The notes beneath the pieces were generated by a model, which saw only the letters and a list, made by a program, of their open reading frames with translations, was not told the DNA's origin and did no database searches. A program made the position numbers and the translations under genes. From an uncultured Clostridia bacterium (lineage in GTDB: Bacteria > Bacillota > Clostridia > Oscillospirales > Ruminococcaceae), in NCBI GenBank assembly GCA_947625455.1, contig CANQOJ010000010.1:1-25047 (forward strand): DNA of 25,047 nucleotides, in the 5' to 3' direction. The stretch's first letter is position 1. Every line of letters starts with the position of its first letter. Below are positions 1-6,595 of this stretch, one piece after another.

Positions 1-689
1 ACAGATATTCGCTGGCGGTAGTGCTGTTCAGGCTGTTATTAAGGGGCGATCCGCTTGAAGGAAGCAGAGTGCTTAAAAGCGTATGCCTTACGGAGGAAGC
101 CGAGAGACGGCACTACGGGTTTGAACCGCTGTTTGTATATGATCCCAACGACGACAGCAACCGCCCTGTACGGGGAGTTCACAACAACATCATAAAATTC
201 TGGCAGATAATGCCGAGTTATATAAAAGAAGCGTTTGAATTTTCATTTACGGTCGGGCTTAACGAACCGCAAAAGCGCCTTATTGAAAAACAATGGCTTG
301 ATTTGCTGAAAAAGATGCGGGGAGAAATCACGGCTTGCCCGTGCGGGATACAGAACTTTTTGTCGGCTATGAAAACAGATGACGAGGGAAAACTTATCTG
401 CCCGTGCAAAACTCACTATCCGAAACCGCTTTCGCTTGTGGGAGAAAAAACAAGCGTTCTGCTTTTTGACGGCGCGAGGATTTTTGACGACGAACTGAAC
501 GAACGCGCGGAAGTTGTCAGAAACAAGAAAAATCCCGCGCTGTGGGGGCTTAAAAACCTTACGGACAGCGACTGGAGTTATACTCTCCCTAACGGCGCTG
601 AGAAAACCGCGCAAAAAGGCGGTGCCGTGCCGATTTTTGTGGGGACAAAGATAACCGCAGATAATGAAACATTCAGCGTTGAGGGGTAA
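1..689 (+). CDS. Protein kinase of the PPM/VWA-associated (HHH kinase-like) type, C-terminal part, 5' truncated by the window
   Basis: The frame is open from base 3, so the gene begins upstream; an internal ATG/GTG near base 21 is not the real start. The first visible residues (SLAVVLFRLLLRGDPLEG) resemble the helix that follows the activation segment in Ser/Thr kinase folds, in the form typical of kinases encoded with PP2C phosphatase and von Willebrand A proteins. After it come the family-like stretches LTEEAERRHYG, the PLFVYDPND run, SNRPV, and two close Cys-x-Cys pairs (ACPCG and ICPCK, about residues 106 and 127 of the visible 222) that may form a small metal site. The catalytic lobe, ATP-binding loop and catalytic Asp lie outside the window, so activity cannot be judged. 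The GNAT gene follows without a gap, suggesting one transcript. The family call is from memory of the sequence pattern; the phosphatase and VWA partners would be expected to the left. Confidence 0.72.
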   Translation, partial: RYSLAVVLFRLLLRGDPLEGSRVLKSVCLTEEAERRHYGFEPLFVYDPNDDSNRPVRGVHNNIIKFWQIMPSYIKEAFEFSFTVGLNEPQKRLIEKQWLDLLKKMRGEITACPCGIQNFLSAMKTDDEGKLICPCKTHYPKPLSLVGEKTSVLLFDGARIFDDELNERAEVVRNKKNPALWGLKNLTDSDWSYTLPNGAEKTAQKGGAVPIFVGTKITADNETFSVEG

Positions 690-690
690 A

Positions 691-1176
691 ATGAACGTTA
701 CAATAAGAAAAGCGGAATATATTGACATTCCGCGCATAACTGACCTGCTTTTGCAGGTTCACAAGGTACATTCGGACAAACGCCCGGATTTGTTCAAAAG
801 AGGCTCGAAAAAATACACAGAGGACGAGCTGAAGAAGATAATTGACGACAGCGAAAGACCGATTTTTGTGGCTGTCAATGAAAGCAACAGCGTTGTCGGA
901 TATACATTCTGCGTTTTTCAGCACTTCGGAGATAATTCGCTCGAAAAGCACGATACCGTTTATATAGACGATTTGTGCGTTGACGAGAGTTTAAGAGGAC
1001 AGCATATAGGCAAAACGCTGTATGAATATGTATTGAAATTCGCAAAAGACAGCGGTTGTTACAACGTTACGCTTAACGTCTGGACAGGCAACGACAGTGC
1101 TATAAAATTCTACAACAAAATGGGGTTGTCCGTTCAGAAATACACAATGGAGCAGATTTTGCAGCAAAAATCATAA
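691..1176 (+). CDS. GNAT-family N-acetyltransferase
   Basis: This 161-residue protein has the GNAT fold signature: an N-terminal IRKAEYIDIPRITDLL segment, a central beta strand VYIDDLCVDESLRGQHIGKTLYEYV containing the acetyl-CoA pyrophosphate loop (R-G-Q-H-I-G, with His where Gly or Lys is common), and a C-terminal NVWTGNDSAIKFYNKMGL motif B. GNAT enzymes move an acetyl group from acetyl-CoA to an amine; the substrate cannot be read from the sequence. I start at ATG 691 because GAGGGG (681-686) lies four bases upstream; an in-frame ATG at 664 lies inside the kinase gene and has no such site. The start is one base after the kinase stop codon, so the two are probably translated from one mRNA. 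Confidence 0.9.
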   Translation: MNVTIRKAEYIDIPRITDLLLQVHKVHSDKRPDLFKRGSKKYTEDELKKIIDDSERPIFVAVNESNSVVGYTFCVFQHFGDNSLEKHDTVYIDDLCVDESLRGQHIGKTLYEYVLKFAKDSGCYNVTLNVWTGNDSAIKFYNKMGLSVQKYTMEQILQQKS

Positions 1177-1283
1177 AAAGTTTGTTTTTACAGTATGGTT
1201 TTATTGATTTTGCATAAAAGGGATATTGAAATTGCTTTCGTGCGTAAAAGCTGTGAAAAACGGCTTTGCAGAGCGGAATTTTA

Positions 1284-1340
1284 AAGTTTTCAACATAGTT
1301 TTGTATATAAAGTGTGTTGAAAACTTGTGTCTATGTTGAA
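1284..1340. repeat. Inverted repeat with two alternative pairings
   Basis: AAGTTTTCAACA (1284-1295) is an exact reverse complement of TGTTGAAAACTT (1315-1326). The same left arm, read as TTCAACATAG (1289-1298), is also an exact reverse complement of CTATGTTGAA (1331-1340). The two hairpins cannot form together. No T-run follows directly, and the element lies upstream of the ptsH promoter, so any role in an RNA would belong to read-through from the acetyltransferase gene; a DNA operator is equally possible. Confidence 0.6.
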
Positions 1341-1454
1341 TACATAATTGAATACTTTTTGTGCAAAGTTGCTAATCAAAGGCGCTTGGTTTGTGCAAAT
1401 ATAAGTCAAACAGCCGAAAATCGAAAATAAATGCGAAAAAATTGAAAATGTCTG

Positions 1455-1483
1455 TTGACGAAAAGCAAGTTTTGGGATATACT
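1455..1483 (+). promoter_or_regulatory. Sigma-A promoter of ptsH
   Basis: TTGACG (1455-1460) and TATACT (1478-1483) are separated by exactly 17 bases. Each box differs from consensus at one position. Transcription would begin near 1490, giving a leader of about 140 bases before the HPr start. Confidence 0.8.
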
Positions 1484-1632
1484 TACATACAGAGGGCGAC
1501 AAAAACCGAAAACGTACGGACAATAAAGATAAGTCCGAAAAAACGGTTCTTGTTCCTTTTAAACAACAAGCAGAGCAAAAGTACATTAAGGTTACTGCTG
1601 GAACAAACGATTGAAAAATGGAGGTTTCTACT

Positions 1633-1896
1633 ATGTGCGTTAAAGACATTGAAGTAAAAAATCAGGTTGGTTTGCACGCAAGGCCCGCTACATTCTTCAT
1701 CCAGAAGGCTAACGAGTATAAGTCATCTATCTGGGTTGAAAAGGAAGAGCGCAGAGTAAACGCTAAGTCGCTTCTCGGCATTCTTTCGCTCGGTATCGTA
1801 GGCGGCGCAAAAATCCGCATCATCGCTGACGGCTCTGATGAGCAGCTCGCGATTGACGGTCTTGTAAAGCTTGTAGACAGTGAATTTGCTGAGTAA
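1633..1896 (+). CDS. ptsH: HPr phosphocarrier protein of the PTS
   Basis: This 87-residue protein is a normal-length HPr. The phosphorylation site GLHARPA puts His at residue 15, the position that takes phosphate from enzyme I and passes it to the sugar-specific EIIA proteins. The NAKSLLGILSLG helix places Ser at residue 46, the site used by HPr kinase/phosphorylase in Bacillota for catabolite control through CcpA. Having both residues argues against a Crh-type or nitrogen-PTS homolog. I start at ATG 1633: GGAGG (1620-1624) is eight bases upstream, whereas an in-frame ATG at 1618 overlaps that site. No ptsI lies nearby. The gene has its own promoter and a strong terminator, so it is monocistronic. 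Confidence 0.96.
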   Translation: MCVKDIEVKNQVGLHARPATFFIQKANEYKSSIWVEKEERRVNAKSLLGILSLGIVGGAKIRIIADGSDEQLAIDGLVKLVDSEFAE

Positions 1897-1927
1897 TTCG
1901 GCATAGACGTAAAAGTCCTGATTATCG

Positions 1928-1955
1928 GGGGCAGATTTTTCTGCCCCTTTGTTTT
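1928..1955 (+). terminator. Intrinsic terminator of ptsH
   Basis: GGGGCAG (1928-1934) pairs with CTGCCCC (1941-1947) around a six-base loop and is followed by TTTGTTTT. It lies about 30 bases after the HPr stop codon. Confidence 0.92.
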
Positions 1956-1997
1956 AGGATAACATATTACGCTGTTATTTATCAGCAATCTGATACC

Positions 1998-2006
1998 TGA
2001 TATATT
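1998..2006 (+). promoter_or_regulatory. Possible extended -10 promoter of the M23 peptidase gene
   Basis: TGATATATT at 1998-2006 fits an extended -10 element (TGn followed by TATATT), about 44 bases before the start codon. The base match at the expected -35 position is poor, so this is a weak call. Some promoter is needed here because the ptsH terminator lies just upstream. Confidence 0.35.
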
Positions 2007-2049
2007 CGGTATTGTGCCAAATTAAAACGACTTATTTGGGAGGGTTCTT

Positions 2050-3810
2050 TTGACTTCCTTTGAAAAATTCTTATCGAAAGATGAAAACGAGTTTAAAAAA
2101 GAAATAACGCCCGATGAAAAGGGATTTTACGCAAGTGTTTCAAGAATAGGCTGTAATTTGTTTGTTGCGGCGTTTAAGATAGCAAGGGGCGCGGTGCTGG
2201 CGGTTTTATACGGGATAGCGGCGCTTTTAAGGCTGCTGGAGAGGGCAAAGGACGGACTTGCGGCGGCGTTTTCTAAAATCGCGTCAGTGTTCGGAAAAGT
2301 GTTCGGGCGCTACAAAAAGGCGCGCACTGCGGGAAGAAACGAAGTAAACAAAGCCAGAAACGAAAAGGGTTTCTTTGCGGGAATTGCGGCGGAATTTAAG
2401 TTTCTGGACAGGATTGTTTTCGGAAAAAGAGGCTTTGCGGTGACGGTGTTCAACTACGCGCTGCCAATAGTCTGCTGTGTTTTCCTGTTCAATGTCGTAA
2501 GCTATGCAACAAGCAGGAATTATGCGCTGAAGCTTACCGTAAACGGGCATTTTCTCGGTTATATTGATGATGAAACGGTTTATACCGACGCTGAACAGAT
2601 AATTTCCAAAAGAATTAACTACACGGGTTCTGACACGACTGTCGTTACGTTTACGCATGATTATGAAGTTGAGGTAAGGTACGGTTCAACGCTTTCAACG
2701 TACCAAATCGCCGACAGAATGTTACAGCTTCTCGACACGGAAATTGATACGGGGTTCGGAATGTACATAGGCGACGAGTATCTGGGTACTCTATTAAGCC
2801 ACGATAAAGTTGACAAGAAGCTTGAGGAAATTCTTGACGGATACCGTACAGACAACCCGACAGAGACTGTTGCGTTTGACCAGGAAATAACGTTTGTACC
2901 GGGGCTTTACCTTGCGGACAGCTTTGTTGACGAGGACGAAGTTGTTGAGATGGTGGGTTCATATAAGACGGTCGCTACATACTATACGGCAGTTGAGGGA
3001 GATTCTCCTTACGGCATATCCGAAAAGGTCAATATGACTTTGGAAGAAATTGCACAGCTTAACCCCGGATTTAACCGGGCAACGCCCGTTCATATAGGCG
3101 ATCAGATTAAAATTACGCAGGAACAGCCGTTTATGAATGTTGTTGTTACGCGCGAGGAACACTATGAAGAAAGCATACCCTACGAGAAAGAATACGTCCA
3201 GGATAACACGCGCTATGTCGGAATGAACACAATCAAGCAAAACGGCGAGAACGGCGTGCGCGCTATAACCGCAAACGTTTCATATCTGAACGGCGTAGAG
3301 ATAAGCAGAAAAGTGCTTGCGAGAACGACAACCAAAAATCCCGTGGCCGAAATTATAGGCGTAGGAACGCTTCAGCGTCCCGCAAACTCTGCGCCCGGAA
3401 CAACGGTTGAAGCGGGCAAGTTTATCTGGCCTGTCGGCGGCAGCGGCGGCAAGAAAGGCTATGGATATGCGGCGGCAGGATATTCAAACCACCGCGGACT
3501 TGATATAATTGCGCCGTATGGAACGCCGATATATGCGGCAGAAACCGGAGTTGTAACGCAGATAAATGTCGGCGGCTGGGGAAGCGGCTGGGGTACATTT
3601 GTAGTAATACGCCACAGCAACGGACTTTCGACGCGTTATGCGCATTGCAGTTCAATTGCAAACATTCACATAGGACAGACGGTAACTGCCGGTCAGCTTA
3701 TTGCATATGTCGGAAGTACGGGAGATTCAACCGGAAATCACCTGCACTTTGAGGTTATGGTCGGAAATGTGCGTGTCGATCCGATATATTATTTGCCCAA
3801 ACATGTTTAG
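2050..3810 (+). CDS. Membrane-anchored LysM-G5-M23 family metallopeptidase (LytM-like)
   Basis: This 586-residue protein probably cuts peptidoglycan cross-bridges at the outer face of the membrane. Residues 1-130 are predicted cytoplasmic, rich in Lys/Arg and Ala, with a long amphipathic to hydrophobic stretch at 35-62. One clear membrane helix spans about 131-153. Outside are a region of unknown fold (155-305), a LysM domain (311-355; YTAVEGDSPYGISEKV and LNPGF), a G5 domain (about 363-440) and an M23 domain (459-582). The M23 zinc site is intact: NHRGLD gives His481 and Asp485, and HLHFE gives His566; His532 (YAH) and His564 are the expected catalytic histidines. The start is TTG at 2050, five bases after GGGAGGG (2038-2044). 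The long cytoplasmic N-terminus is unusual for this class. An active hydrolase is more likely than an EnvC-like activator because no ligand is missing. Confidence 0.92.
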   Translation: MTSFEKFLSKDENEFKKEITPDEKGFYASVSRIGCNLFVAAFKIARGAVLAVLYGIAALLRLLERAKDGLAAAFSKIASVFGKVFGRYKKARTAGRNEVNKARNEKGFFAGIAAEFKFLDRIVFGKRGFAVTVFNYALPIVCCVFLFNVVSYATSRNYALKLTVNGHFLGYIDDETVYTDAEQIISKRINYTGSDTTVVTFTHDYEVEVRYGSTLSTYQIADRMLQLLDTEIDTGFGMYIGDEYLGTLLSHDKVDKKLEEILDGYRTDNPTETVAFDQEITFVPGLYLADSFVDEDEVVEMVGSYKTVATYYTAVEGDSPYGISEKVNMTLEEIAQLNPGFNRATPVHIGDQIKITQEQPFMNVVVTREEHYEESIPYEKEYVQDNTRYVGMNTIKQNGENGVRAITANVSYLNGVEISRKVLARTTTKNPVAEIIGVGTLQRPANSAPGTTVEAGKFIWPVGGSGGKKGYGYAAAGYSNHRGLDIIAPYGTPIYAAETGVVTQINVGGWGSGWGTFVVIRHSNGLSTRYAHCSSIANIHIGQTVTAGQLIAYVGSTGDSTGNHLHFEVMVGNVRVDPIYYLPKHV

Positions 3811-3828
3811 AAACTAGAGGATAGAGAT

Positions 3829-3970
3829 TAAGAGGCTAGAGGCTAGATTCTAAGGTATTATTTGATTGTTTTTAAAGTAAAGAGCGTAAATCACCTATGG
3901 GTGGTTTACGCTCTAATAGTTTCAAAACAATCTGATAAAATTATACCTTTATCTAGCCTCTAGCCTCTTA
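3829..3970. repeat. Palindromic element A: core hairpin inside long inverted arms, between convergent genes
   Basis: The centre is a 15-bp stem (AGAGCGTAAATCACC, 3881-3895, pairing with 3900-3914, one G-T pair) with a four-base loop. Outside it, GATTGTTTT (3864-3872) faces AAAACAATC, and further out TAAGAGGCTAGAGGCTAGAT on the left (from 3829) is repeated as its reverse complement on the right, ending at 3970. The whole 142 bp is a near-palindrome. The outer arms are built of TAGAGGC heptads. It separates the M23 gene (+) and the oxidoreductase gene (-), so it could act as a two-way terminator, although no T-run directly follows the core stem. Its core and modules recur at 13183-13419. Confidence 0.85.
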
Positions 3971-4003
3971 TAGCGTTATCCGACGAAGGAGGATAATGCG
4001 CTA
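3971..4003. repeat. Side hairpin of element A, overlapping a gene's stop codon
   Basis: TAGCGTTATCC (3971-3981) pairs with GGATAATGCGCTA (3991-4003) apart from a two-base bulge. The right arm carries GGATAATGCGC, which is also found at 13366-13376. The hairpin supplies the TAG stop codon of the minus-strand oxidoreductase gene, and the next 12 bases (4004-4015, GCTTCTAGAAGC) form a further perfect palindrome that encodes its last residues. Confidence 0.7.
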
Positions 4004-4708
4004 GCTTCTAGAAGCCCAGTGCGCCAGCGTAATGGTCTCAAAGCCTTTGGGTGACAAGATAGGTCTTGAAATGCGCTTTTTGGTTTCGGGGGAAAGAGAA
4101 AGATTTTGTGAGAACTCTTCGCCTGCTTTCTTTATGTCGGCAAGATACCCCTCGCGCTGTCTTTTGGCTTTCTCTGCGATAAACAATTCTCCCTCCGGAC
4201 AAAGGATCGCGGTATAATGCCCCTCGCCGCAAATAAGGTCATACTCTTTTAACAATGCGGGGAACATCGGCTTTTCGTCAACATAACCGCAGGTTGAAAT
4301 AACTACAAGGCGCTTTTCATGCATTGTTTCATCGCGCAATTCGTGGAATGACGCATTTTTATCCTCAACAAGATTTCCCATATACGGCAGCATAAACGGC
4401 AGACATCTGTCGGTCATTGCCTTTAGCTGCGACGGCATTCCGAAAAAGTACAGCGGAAAGCTTTCAATTATTATATCGGCTTCTTTTATCTTCCCATACA
4501 ACTCCTGCATATCGTCCTTTATAACGCAGTTTCCCTGCGTTTTGCTCCAACACGAAAAACAGCCCACGCACGGCTTTATGTTAAGCTTGTACAAATTTAC
4601 ATATTCAACCTCGGTGTCGCTCGGAAAACCGCTCACAAACGCTTTTGTGATATTAAGCGTGTTTGATTTTTCGGCTTTCGGGCTTCCGTTTAAAACCAGA
4701 ATTTTCAT
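4001..4708 (-). CDS. Flavodoxin-like NAD(P)H-dependent FMN oxidoreductase
   Basis: The 235-residue protein starts with MKILVLNGSPKAEKSNT, the phosphate-binding loop for FMN in the NADPH-dependent FMN reductase/flavodoxin-like family. It has a Cys-rich CVGCFSCW loop (about residues 48-55) followed by GNCVIKDD, as in iron-sulfur flavoproteins and related reductases, then SFPLYFFGMPSQLKAMTDR, the usual segment near the flavin ring. It probably reduces a quinone, nitro or other electrophilic substrate; the substrate is unknown. Its ATG overlaps the stop of the PPTase gene as ATGA, and GAGGAG precedes it, so it is the translationally coupled last gene of the lipid/polyene-type operon. Whether it tailors that operon's product is inference. 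The last residues (ASRS) are encoded by palindromic repeat DNA, so the C-terminus may have been altered by repeat insertion. Confidence 0.85.
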   Translation of the reverse strand: MKILVLNGSPKAEKSNTLNITKAFVSGFPSDTEVEYVNLYKLNIKPCVGCFSCWSKTQGNCVIKDDMQELYGKIKEADIIIESFPLYFFGMPSQLKAMTDRCLPFMLPYMGNLVEDKNASFHELRDETMHEKRLVVISTCGYVDEKPMFPALLKEYDLICGEGHYTAILCPEGELFIAEKAKRQREGYLADIKKAGEEFSQNLSLSPETKKRISRPILSPKGFETITLAHWASRS

Positions 4709-5382
4709 ATCTTCTCCTCAATTTGTGTTTCCTCTTCGTCAGTTTCAGCGTCAAGGCTTCCGCTCGGCACGCTTATGCTGTAATAATAATCTTTTCCGCT
4801 TGCCCTTATGACGCTTCCCGTAAAATCTCCGTCTGAAAGGTCGGCGTTTTTAAAACTGCCGAAAATGTCAAGTCCCGCGCGCTTTATATAAGCCTCTCTG
4901 CGCGTCCAGGCGGTGAAAAATGACGCGGGTTTGTCAGCCGAGTTATTGAACTCACTTAACTCCCTGTCATTCATAAAAGCATTTGCAAGTTCAGCCATTT
5001 TCTCTGCGGAATAGTTTCTCGCAAACTGAACATCACAACCTACGCCCGCTGTTTCGCCGTTTTGCGAAATGGCAAGCACGCAAAACGCGCACCCCTCGCT
5101 GTGAGAAATGCTGAAATCAATGCTTTCATCATTAAGGATATACGGGCGCTTTTTGCCGTTGTAGTCAATAATCAAATCCGCGCGGTCGATCTTGTTTTTC
5201 ACAAACAGTCCGTCAAGCAGTAAAAATCCGCAGGCGCTTTCATAAAACGCCTCGTTGCGCCGTTTCAGTATCTCGTGAAAGTAACTTTCGGACAGCGGGC
5301 TGTAGTTTTCGCTCGCGCTTTCAATGCGCTGTCTTAATCCTCCGCTGTCGGTTACAAAGCAAGCCGAAAAATCAATCTTCAT
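4705..5382 (-). CDS. 4'-phosphopantetheinyl transferase, Sfp type
   Basis: PPTases move the phosphopantetheine arm of coenzyme A to the serine of a carrier protein. With the ATG at 5382 the product has 225 residues, the usual size for the Sfp/Gsp class and about twice that of AcpS. The signature is present: GKKRPYI and SIDFSISHSEG (about 76-96), the metal-binding VGCDVQ (Asp117) and WTRREAYIK (159-167, with Glu163). I prefer ATG 5382, which overlaps the end of fabZ by 11 bases; a TTG at 5406 would add eight residues but has no better binding site. Its place in an operon with an ACP suggests that ACP is its substrate. It could also serve other carrier proteins in the cell. Confidence 0.9.
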   Translation of the reverse strand: MKIDFSACFVTDSGGLRQRIESASENYSPLSESYFHEILKRRNEAFYESACGFLLLDGLFVKNKIDRADLIIDYNGKKRPYILNDESIDFSISHSEGCAFCVLAISQNGETAGVGCDVQFARNYSAEKMAELANAFMNDRELSEFNNSADKPASFFTAWTRREAYIKRAGLDIFGSFKNADLSDGDFTGSVIRASGKDYYYSISVPSGSLDAETDEEETQIEEKI

Positions 5383-5830
5383 TTTCGTACACCAAACTCT
5401 TGTCAATTGCAGTAAACAACATTCTGCCTTTTGCCCTTACTAATCCCCCGACCGAGATAACCGCGTCAAACTCGCATGCGGCTTCACTTTTAAGCACGCA
5501 TTTGACGCTTATTTCAAGAGTATCTCCAGGTATGACGGGCTTTATGAACTTAAAATCCTTTACCCTCAGCAAAACATACAGCTTGTTCTCGTCATCCGCC
5601 GCGCCCTCCGGCGCAATCACCAGACTGCAAAGCTGTGCGGCGCACTCTATAAGCAAAACTCCCGGCATTATCGGTGCATCGGGGAAATGCCCCATAAAAT
5701 ACGGCTCGTTTACCGAAACGTTTTTTATGCCCTTTGCGCTGTCATTCGGCATAAGCTCTGTAACGCGCTCGATCATCTGAAAAGGCGGGCGCTGTTTTAT
5801 GCGTTTGTTTATTTCAAGTATGTTCATCAT
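5372..5830 (-). CDS. fabZ: FabZ-type 3-hydroxyacyl-ACP dehydratase
   Basis: This 152-residue hot-dog fold protein removes water from 3-hydroxyacyl-ACP to give trans-2-enoyl-ACP. The active-site motif GHFPDAPIMPGVLLIE contains His48 and Glu62, 14 residues apart as in E. coli FabZ. The N-terminal IKQRPPFQMIERV is typical of the family. The start could be either of two adjacent ATG codons (5830 or 5827); GGAGA lies just upstream. It follows the ketoreductase gene by about 20 bases and overlaps the PPTase gene. The operon has no enoyl reductase, so in this pathway the double bond may be kept. The symbol denotes the family; a dedicated secondary-metabolism paralog is equally possible. Confidence 0.92.
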   Translation of the reverse strand: MMNILEINKRIKQRPPFQMIERVTELMPNDSAKGIKNVSVNEPYFMGHFPDAPIMPGVLLIECAAQLCSLVIAPEGAADDENKLYVLLRVKDFKFIKPVIPGDTLEISVKCVLKSEAACEFDAVISVGGLVRAKGRMLFTAIDKSLVYENED

Positions 5831-5850
5831 TTCACTTCTCCGTTGTGTTT

Positions 5851-6594
5851 TTACAGGCTTAACCCGCCGTCAAGCACTATCACTTGTCCTGTCATATAAT
5901 CGAATGCGCTTGAACAAAGCGCCGCAACCGCTTCCGCGACCTGCTTTGCAGAGCCGAATTTTCCCATAGGAACGGCGTTTATATACGCTGATTTTTTATC
6001 TTCGGGAATGTTGTCCATCATTTCCGTTTTGATAAATCCCGGCGCTACGGCGTTTACGGTTATATGGCGGGGAGCGAGTTCTTTTGCGAGCGTTGCGGTC
6101 ATTGAGTTTACAGCGCCTTTTGTTGCCGAATAAACGCCCTGTCCCTCAACAGCGAGTATTGAACTTACAGATGAAACGTTTATTATCTTGCCGCCTGTTT
6201 TCATCATTTTAAGCGCCGCCTGCTGTGCGCAGTGGAAATAGCCCTTTATATTGATGTCAAGGCTTCTGCTTAAGCTGTCCTCGTTTATCATCAGCAAATA
6301 TGCGTCGTCAACAACTCCCGCGTTGTTCACAAGAACATCTATCCTCCCAAACTCTATCCAGACTTCTCTGAACATATTCTGAACGGCTTTCAAATCTGAC
6401 GTGTCGGCTTTTACGGCAATCGCTTTCCTGCCAAGTTTTTCAATCTCCGCGCAGACCTCTTTTGCCTTTGCGTCATTTGAAACGTAGTTTATTACAACAT
6501 CATATCCCTGCCCCGCAAGTTCAATTGCGCAGGCTTTGCCTATTCCTCTTGACGCGCCCGTTACGAGCGCAACCTTGTTCTTGTTTACTTCCAT
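5851..6594 (-). CDS. fabG: 3-oxoacyl-ACP reductase, FabG-like short-chain dehydrogenase
   Basis: The 247-residue protein is a classical short-chain dehydrogenase: TGASRGIG (12-19) binds the dinucleotide, NNAG is at 90-93, and the catalytic set Ser142, Tyr155 and Lys159 is in place (YSATK). The C-terminal PGFIKTEM and GQVIVLDGG segments also fit FabG. The reaction is NADPH-dependent reduction of 3-oxoacyl-ACP to 3-hydroxyacyl-ACP. Its ATG lies one base after the stop of the ketosynthase gene, so the two are closely coupled. The context makes an ACP-linked substrate very likely. Whether it is the housekeeping FabG or one dedicated to this locus cannot be told here. Confidence 0.9.
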   Translation of the reverse strand: MEVNKNKVALVTGASRGIGKACAIELAGQGYDVVINYVSNDAKAKEVCAEIEKLGRKAIAVKADTSDLKAVQNMFREVWIEFGRIDVLVNNAGVVDDAYLLMINEDSLSRSLDINIKGYFHCAQQAALKMMKTGGKIINVSSVSSILAVEGQGVYSATKGAVNSMTATLAKELAPRHITVNAVAPGFIKTEMMDNIPEDKKSAYINAVPMGKFGSAKQVAEAVAALCSSAFDYMTGQVIVLDGGLSL

Positions 6595-6595
6595 T

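Larger units (their letters stand above)
1177..1632. other. Gene-free stretch between the acetyltransferase and ptsH
   Basis: About 440 bases are AT-rich and show no convincing gene; the short open frames here have no ribosome binding site and lie on both strands. The stretch holds an inverted repeat at 1284-1340, the ptsH promoter at 1455-1483 and a leader of about 140 bases before the ptsH start. A small hairpin (CGGAC/GTCCG, about 1518-1538) lies in the leader without a T-run. I see no strong terminator behind the acetyltransferase gene. Confidence 0.6.

Noticed and set aside
1391..1657. An 88-codon plus-strand frame before ptsH
   Set aside because: It spans the ptsH promoter and runs into the HPr gene in another frame; it has no binding site and a biased Lys/Asn composition.
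3971..4003. A CRISPR-like or tandem array at the element A border
   Set aside because: The copies are few, inverted rather than direct, and have no regular spacers or cas genes.
5382..5406. A TTG start giving the PPTase eight extra residues
   Set aside because: The ATG at 5382 gives a normal family N-terminus and no better binding site supports the TTG.
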